Shown here: in pieces, positions 57,808-64,000 of the stretch | How positions within the stretch are numbered: the stretch's first letter is position 1 | Layout: each line of letters begins with the position of its first letter | Source: Triangularia verruculosa | Lineage: Eukaryota; Ascomycota; Sordariomycetes; Sordariales; Podosporaceae | Direction of reading: 5' to 3' | Assembly (NCBI GenBank): GCA_033296885.1 | Contig: MU863882.1 | Coordinates: 186,001-250,000, forward strand | Length of the DNA: 64,000 nucleotides | Made by a program: the position numbers and the translations under genes | The notes under the pieces: model-generated | Database searches by the model: none | What the model was told of the DNA's origin: nothing | What the model saw: only the letters and a program-made list of their open reading frames with translations

Positions 57808-60800
57808 TCATCAAACAAGGTGGTAGATCGTGGGACACATGCATTCGGAAATGTACATATAGACCATAATGTTTACTGCTGGCGGATTGGTTGTTGAAAA
57901 GATTATCACCATGGAAATCAAGAGAGTTTACATTACCGTCTCCCGGATCGTCTGCTATGCTTGTGACACTCTGGAAGTGAAATGATTTTCCATGCCTTGT
58001 GAAGCGCTTGAGCATCAAAACACATGGGGTCAACAGCATTTGGCTTCGCAATGGCTGGGCCGGTATTTGTGCCACGAAGCGGTGCGAGGGCCAACCTTGA
58101 TCCGGGTTGTGTAAACATTGAGATTTGTCATATCAGTTGTGCAGAATGCAATAAACAAGATCCACTGTCGCTGAAATAGTCTTAGAGTTATGCTACTACC
58201 CTTTTGTCTCACAGGTGCTGCTGTGATGGATCGACGTTGTGTCTTGTTGACTTGTGTAAGTTTGAGCTGTGACAGGTGGTACCGCACTCTTGGTGAGGCT
58301 CCTGCTTGAACGTCAGTCCATCACTTGTGTTGATTCTGTAAGGTTATCACGACAGTACAGCATCAAAAATATTTGTCCCGGCATGAAACATATGTGGTGA
58401 TTTATTGAGAAGTTTTCGCCGAAGACAGCTTTCGGAAGCAATGAGTGTCGATCAGGGCATCTAGACAAGACGGATTTGCTGTGGTACACGCATACCTTGT
58501 GCATAACAGCCGAGGTTGATGGCTAATGAATGGGTTCGATGGCTTGAAGGTTGCAGGTAGGCGGTGCTGTTGTCGACAAGTAAATATCTTATAGGCTCGT
58601 TCATGTTGTTCAGCGTTAGGTAGGGTAGTGAGATTTGCAGACGATCTGTTGTTGTGGTGTTTTTCGTGAGAAAAGAAGAGGGGGTTAGAGCTGGGGAGGA
58701 TTTTCAGATGATCGAAGAGATGTAGTGGTGGGTTTTGTGAAGTGTTTGTTATGTGGTCAAACACAGAGCGGGATGATATGTTTGGTAGGTAGGTAAGTAA
58801 GGCGTGTGTGTGGGTGGATGGATGGGTGGGTGTGTGTTGCGATATCTCTCCCGCATAGAAAAGATAGCTTGGGGAGGATTTTCACGATCGCCAACATAAA
58901 TTATATAGATGCCGTGTCTCCCCAAGAAAGAAAAAAGCTCCCCACTGGAGGATGAGGTTCGATATTAACTAGGTACCTACCATCCCTATTGTTGGCTATC
59001 TCCAGACCTACCTACCTTGTCCTCCCTCCCTGTGCAATGTTATACAAAAGTGCCACTTTTTCGCTTGCCTTTGAGAATGGATGTCCCTTGATCGTCCACC
59101 CGGGGCCTCTAGTATTCTACCTGGGTCTTAATTCTCCGGATACACTTCCAGACTTCTATGTTGGCAACCTTGTGAATCAAGGGAAGGGGAATTTACGATG
59201 TCTCGTGTACCCAACCTTAATTCCAAACCCCCCTTCCGACAGCTCACGTCGGGCAAAGGGCGATCCGACCCGAGCAAAAGACATTGTGTAGGAATGGTGC
59301 ACAAAAGCCCCTACATAGATTAATCCCATCTATTTTCAACTTTTATCACGAGTTCTAGATGTTGAGAATACCCGGGTTTATCTTGGCTATGATGATGATC
59401 ATCATGACGACAACCACGAGAATGGTGGTGTTGAGACTGCTGCCCAATCTGACATACATGAATCCTGAATCCTGGGGACCCAGGAAGATAGCTACCGTTT
59501 GACAATGAGCCGCGTTCCGAAAAGCTTTGTAAGAAACCCACGCACTTGGCCGAGCCTCGCTTATCGTTCGAGAAGAGGGATTCCCGAACTGGGTATGCTG
59601 TCCGCGATCGACCTACCTTGCGTGTGTTAATGGTGTGGTGCATTCCACATATTGCCCACCCTCATGCTGTATCATGGTTCAAGACCTTGCTCAACGCCCA
59701 ACACTCAGATCATCGTGAATATCCACCAAATCATGTCCCCCACTCCCCAAATATGCTTATCAACTTGAGACAGCCCCGCCGAGTTGTCCTTCACCACCAT
59801 AACAAGCCCGCATCATGTGTGTCATTCACCGCATACGCCCCAAGGTTTCTCGGGCGTAGATCCAAGCCCCTCTATGGAGCTGGGCAATGGAAGAGGGGGG
59901 GGTTGTTATGCGTGTCGTCGGAGGAAAACTGCCAATAGGTATGGTCCAGAGCTCCAAAAGCTGTTTGAGGACAGTCAGCTGCAATCGGAAGGCTGCAGGC
60001 GATATGCAGGGAATTGGTGGATTGATGGCTTGAGGGGCATCGATGATCGTTGGGAAGGGTTCAGAAACTAGGAAAGGTGTGTTATTGATAAGGTGAGGGG
60101 TAGCATTGAAGGCTGGCCCTTTCGGTCCCGCATATGGGTCATGGAGAGAATGCGGTGTGTTCCTCGCATGAAGCATCCAGTTAGGACACACCTGCGATAT
60201 CTCTTGCAAGTCAGTTCGAGTCTAAGTTATTCCTACCTAGGTTTCGCAAAAGGACGGGGTCAACAATGGCCTCTGTGAAAAGGCCGAAAAATGCGGGGAA
60301 GCAAGAGGCGTTGTGCCCGTGGCCAAGCTATTCCCCGAGAACAAATAGGAGTTGAGGAGTGCTGCGGTTCGATATTGTGGCTCAGGCTTGTTCAACATGC
60401 CAGCCTGGAAGACTTGGCCTTGTGTCTTCGGTGCCCGGATTTGCAGCGGTCACTGGCGAGGCATCCAGTCCATCCCATATTGGATAGTGGTTCGCATTTG
60501 TTCGCCCGGCATGAGCTACTTGAAGGTGATGTCGAGTTGATGCAAGTCGAGCCGAGAGGTTGTCACATGTAGTCTCTTTTTGTGTAATGCTTTTGTTGAG
60601 ATACCGCCCGCACTCTAGGAACTGAAAACCTCCTTCTACGTGTGGGACGAGGTTAGGTACTTCTGCAGAGCTGTCACGTACAACGTCTTCTCATGTAGCC
60701 GAGACAATCTTCTTCTTCCTGGCGCGCTGTAGCTTTCGCTCCTTTGCCATTCCATCTGAAATCGTAGGGATAACTGTGCTCATCATCCGACGTGCGTCGA

Positions 60801-61454
60801 AACGGCCGCCTCGTGGCTGCAGCTTACCGTTCATAATATATTGTCTGTGTAGAGAATGTCGAAGCCCAAGGCAACCCTGCCCATCGTGATCGACGACATT
60901 ATCGTCCCCGGTCAACAGGCTAGTTGACCGACACACCTGATTCCTTGTTGGGATCTTTTGTTGCGTAACGCTGTGGTGGTTGTGTGTAGGTTGCAGTCCA
61001 TAGATGCCGGGCAAATGTATAAGACACGGCAGCCGTGCCCCGTTTGTTCTTGATGATGAGCCGCCTCAGGCTTTCAGGTGTCAAGTTCCCCAGATTCTGA
61101 GTGCTTCGCCGCTTGATTCTGTCGTTCCAAGAAAAAAGGCACCTAACATTGCATTTGCCCTACATTCCCCATCAGTTTCCACCACGTCCAATTCGGCAGT
61201 GGGCAACAGCATCCCTCCTCAACAGGTCCCACCAACCTGGTTATAAGTCTCGCAGAGCTCCCCCACAGCCTCATACACACGCCAAAGAGACAGAGAACAA
61301 TTCCTTTTCCCCTTTCCACACTCAAATATCACTTGGCTCTCTGTACTCTTTGAGTTGCCCCTGAGTCTGTCTCGCCGGTCCGAGACCAGTATCCTCCACG
61401 GCCAGGAGCTTCAACAGACCATTATTCCCCCCAAAACCCACCGACTCTTTCAAT
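57808..61454. other. Long non-coding stretch
   Basis: About 3.6 kb. The left end is the 3' UTR of the secreted-protein gene; 58770-58850 is a G/T-rich low-complexity segment; the right 150 bp are a C/T-rich leader of the last gene. Several ACCTACC/ACCTAGGT motifs occur (near 58972, 59006, 60233). Frames of 60-130 codons in 58.4-60.5 kb show no domain or intron structure. Confidence 0.4.
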
Positions 61455-64000
61455 ATGGGCGACTTCGTCACCCTTCACGAGGAACCCCAGAGGCATCCAG
61501 GCATGCCTCCAGTTGGGCGACCTCTTCCTCAACAACAATCCCACCGTCCTACTCAGAATATCGATGTGATTCCACCACACGCGAGGTCCACTCGGTATCA
61601 CACCGGACCGGTGCTGACCCAACAATACGGAACCCCAATCATTGCCCGACACACCAGGCCATCTATCACACCGGCAGCAGTAGTTCTAGATACTCGGGAG
61701 GAGACATCGTTGTCTGCCGATGAAATGTACGAGTCTCTTACTCAGTGGCACGTCGTTCGCTTCGAGAGATTTGGCAAAAGGCGCGGATGGGAGATGCTGG
61801 GGCGGATTGATGTCCCAGAAACATCTAAGGACGGCGTTGCTTCGAAAGTGCGGGAGTTGAACCGGACCACCATCCCCGTCATCGATAAGATGAACGAGCT
61901 AGACGCAGATGTCCTGCACCAAATCAGCACAGCGCAGAAGGAGATACAGCATCTTTGGGGACCCCGATATCAGACCGAAGTGGTTCAGATTGAGGACCGG
62001 GTCTTGGTCTCTGTGAAGGAGAAGATCTCTAGGGATCGCGGTAGGGCAGATGAGCGAGAACACAGGAGCTCGAAGCACCACCACCACCGCGGTCGACAGT
62101 CGGATAAACGGTCGAAGTCGCGAGGATTGCCTGCCTCTCGCTCGCTTGAGAGGAAAGAAGAAAGAAAAAGCGTCACAGCCTATTTCAAGACGTCGCCAAA
62201 AGCTGGGGTTGATCTGCACATGCTCATGTATGGACCAGAAGAGGCACCGGCGAGGCCAAGGTATACATATCGTGACGAGGTCCAGGAAGAGGGCCACGTC
62301 CGGTTTCAGCAGCCGCCTCAAGGTTTGCACCACCCTCAGCATAATCAGCAACCGGCTCATCATGCTCAGCATGTGCAACCCCTTCCGCCCCTTTTCCATC
62401 CTCAGCACCGCCCAGACCAACAGGGCCCGCCTCAACACCAACATCAAGCTCCCGTGTATGCACGAGCTGGCGACCGGCAATTCAGCCAAATTCCCCAGCC
62501 TCCGCTACAAGCTCCGCGCAACATGCCTCCCCAGGTCGGAGGAAATCTCATCAACAGAGGTGAAAGCCCAGCGGCTCAAGGCCGTCCGCAACTGCCGCCT
62601 CATGGATACCCACAAGGCCACCAACAGGGTCATCCTCAGGCTCATCAGCAAGGAAAGCCACAAGGAGAGCAACAAGCCCAGTACAGACCCGCACCTCAAG
62701 GTCAAGCTCAACAGCGACCAGTCCTCCTTCAGCAAGTTCCTCCCCAGGCCCAGAGGGTGCCAGCTCAGCGACAAACCGAGTATAGAGGGAGCGGCGGCCC
62801 TGCCGTCACTGTGGTCCAACCATCCCACAAGCCAGGGATTCTCAAGCCACATCCCACACAAGGCCTCCCTCAACGCCGCCCATCTTTCACTCCCCAGTTC
62901 GTATCACCTCCCGGCTCTCCAGGCACTGATGAGTCTCTTGTTTCGGAGGTCTTCACCGAGGAGGAATATGATTCAGACACGGCGGTTTCCATGGAATCTA
63001 TTCCAGAAGACATCCAGTTCGCTCCACCTGAAAAGGGGAACCACATGGCAGCCAACAGCATTCCTCCTCCTCCGCTGCTGCCTCGCTTCATGAACAACAC
63101 AGCCCATCAGGGTATGCAGCCCAAGCAGCCCAGACAAGCGCCGCTGCAGCCCATGCAACAGCAGCAACAGCAACAGCAACAACAACGCCACGTTGTTACT
63201 GCGCGGCGGCATTCCGTCAGCAATCACATGGTCCCCGATCGCATGTTCGCTCCCACGCCGCCCCCACTCTTTCCCGCAAAGCAACGTCCCCGAGTTGACG
63301 TCCAGGAGATTCGGCAAAACGCGTACGACGCAGGCAGAGCCGACGCCCGCGAGGAAGCCATCATCAAGCTGGCCGAACGTGTTGCGGTGGCTGCAGTGTC
63401 TTCGTCGGCCAAGCCTCAAATTATTATACCCGAGCGGCGGCACGAGTCACCAGCTCCTCAGCAACCTCATCGTCGGGCAACGTTGCCTCTGCTGCCGCCC
63501 CATTCAGGAGTGAGGCGTGTACTGCCTGGGATGGACGCACGACATGACGGTTTTGCTCCGACTCCGCTCCCTGACCGGTATGAATCGGACAGGAGGCGAG
63601 GCAGCCTGAGAGAACGGGATTTTGACGGCCGGCGAAGAGATGAAGAGACTGAGTATATTGTCGAGTATGGCGCTGGCTCGTATGATTCGGATGAAGAAAC
63701 ATATGAGGAGCGCCAGCGAGGGTCTGGGGTGTACCACCGCTCGTCTCCTCCTCCTCTTTCGTATTCTCCGAGGGCCGAGGAAAATTTCAGACGGCCATCT
63801 GTTGGTGACGATAGGGAAAGGCGATATGAGACTGTGAGGGTGAGAGTAGGGGAGGAGCGGGTGCTGCCCAGACGGCAGGAAGAGCCCGGATATGCGAGAG
63901 ATGGCGAGATAGAGAAGGGTGGTTTTGCCAGAAGGCACGAGAGGCGGGATTCGGGGGTGGATGTCCGTGATGTTAGATTGGAGAGTTCCAATCCGTTTGC
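61455..64000 (+). CDS. Unknown low-complexity protein, cut by the right edge (848+ codons)
   Basis: The ATG at 61455 (MGDFVTLHEEPQRHPGMPP) opens one frame that runs to the window end without a stop or visible intron. Residues about 75-185 (ADEMYESLTQWHVVRFERFGKRRGWEMLGRIDVPE.., LDADVLHQISTAQKEIQHLWG) look globular and helical. A basic, His-rich stretch (REHRSSKHHHHRGRQSDKRSKSRG) follows, then a long Gln/Pro/His repeat region (QGHQQGHPQAHQQGKPQGEQ), a polyglutamine run (near 63150-63185), an Ala-rich helix with YDAGRADAREEAIIKLAERV, and a charged Arg/Glu/Tyr-rich tail. I do not recognise the family; composition suggests a disordered scaffold. It is the longest open frame on that strand and dense in codons typical of the other genes here. 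Confidence 0.82.
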   Translation, partial: MGDFVTLHEEPQRHPGMPPVGRPLPQQQSHRPTQNIDVIPPHARSTRYHTGPVLTQQYGTPIIARHTRPSITPAAVVLDTREETSLSADEMYESLTQWHVVRFERFGKRRGWEMLGRIDVPETSKDGVASKVRELNRTTIPVIDKMNELDADVLHQISTAQKEIQHLWGPRYQTEVVQIEDRVLVSVKEKISRDRGRADEREHRSSKHHHHRGRQSDKRSKSRGLPASRSLERKEERKSVTAYFKTSPKAGVDLHMLMYGPEEAPARPRYTYRDEVQEEGHVRFQQPPQGLHHPQHNQQPAHHAQHVQPLPPLFHPQHRPDQQGPPQHQHQAPVYARAGDRQFSQIPQPPLQAPRNMPPQVGGNLINRGESPAAQGRPQLPPHGYPQGHQQGHPQAHQQGKPQGEQQAQYRPAPQGQAQQRPVLLQQVPPQAQRVPAQRQTEYRGSGGPAVTVVQPSHKPGILKPHPTQGLPQRRPSFTPQFVSPPGSPGTDESLVSEVFTEEEYDSDTAVSMESIPEDIQFAPPEKGNHMAANSIPPPPLLPRFMNNTAHQGMQPKQPRQAPLQPMQQQQQQQQQQRHVVTARRHSVSNHMVPDRMFAPTPPPLFPAKQRPRVDVQEIRQNAYDAGRADAREEAIIKLAERVAVAAVSSSAKPQIIIPERRHESPAPQQPHRRATLPLLPPHSGVRRVLPGMDARHDGFAPTPLPDRYESDRRRGSLRERDFDGRRRDEETEYIVEYGAGSYDSDEETYEERQRGSGVYHRSSPPPLSYSPRAEENFRRPSVGDDRERRYETVRVRVGEERVLPRRQEEPGYARDGEIEKGGFARRHERRDSGVDVRDVRLESSNPF

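Noticed and set aside
59784..60071. CYACRRRK motif suggesting a zinc cluster protein
   Set aside because: Only two cysteines at the right spacing, a 95-codon frame and no continuation by plausible introns.
62050..63093. 347-codon + strand frame inside the last gene
   Set aside because: It is the +1 shadow of the longer frame opening at 61455, which has better composition and runs through.

Overview
The window looks like nuclear DNA of a filamentous ascomycete, most likely a sordariomycete near the Sordariales. The evidence is short GT..AG introns (mostly 44-82 nt) with CTAAC-type branch sites, large intergenic spaces, orthologues of fungal genes (Ycf1, Cct8, mL46, an Asr1-like RING-PHD protein, a YDR124W-like protein), and small AT-rich inverted-repeat elements that look RIP-mutated. 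Species-level placement is inference. I read 18 protein genes: 16 with good support, one tentative small gene, and one cut by the right edge. I found no tRNA, rRNA or CRISPR array.

Layout. 0.7-4.5 kb (-): a large unknown nuclear-type protein whose frame is interrupted by one UAG and then stays open for 211 more codons. 6.5-7.5 kb (+): Bmt5-like 25S rRNA methyltransferase. 7.7-8.0 kb (-): small secreted cysteine-rich protein. 11.9-13.9 kb (-): YDR124W-like helical-bundle protein, flanked by long non-coding stretches (low-complexity on its 3' side; a gene-poor 8.4 kb on its 5' side that carries two inverted copies of a MITE-like element). 22.3-28.8 kb (-): Ycf1-type ABCC vacuolar transporter with a 1,055-nt intron. 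29.9-30.8 kb (+): YjbQ/UPF0047 protein with an added N-terminal membrane segment. 31.8-35.0 kb (-): SLIP-GC-like dynamin-family GTPase with an apparent C-terminal frameshift. 36.7-37.6 kb (+): CFIm25. 38.1-38.5 kb (+): tentative small gene. 38.8-40.1 kb (-): saccharopine-dehydrogenase-like oxidoreductase. 40.8-41.7 kb (+): ribosomal protein eL43 with an 11-nt exon. 43.3-45.4 kb (+): RING-PHD protein. 46.8-48.0 kb (-): mitochondrial ribosomal protein mL46. 49.0-50.9 kb (-): CCT theta. 51.5-52.7 kb (+): HMG-box INO80-type subunit. 53.4-55.2 kb (-): RMD1/RMD8-family (DUF155) membrane protein. 56.6-57.8 kb (+): secreted protein with an acidic/histidine repeat tail. 61.5 kb to the edge (+): low-complexity unknown protein.

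The genes are mostly unrelated housekeeping functions (translation, mRNA 3' processing, protein folding, chromatin, vacuolar detoxification) and not a metabolic cluster. Six neighbouring pairs are head-to-head and probably share promoter regions. The most notable signal is the in-frame UAG of the first gene: its A lies in a five-base loop closed by a four-base-pair CGCC/GGCG stem and is preceded by U. That is the context favoured by the sexual-stage A-to-I mRNA editing known in Fusarium and Neurospora, where UAG is recoded to UGG (Trp).
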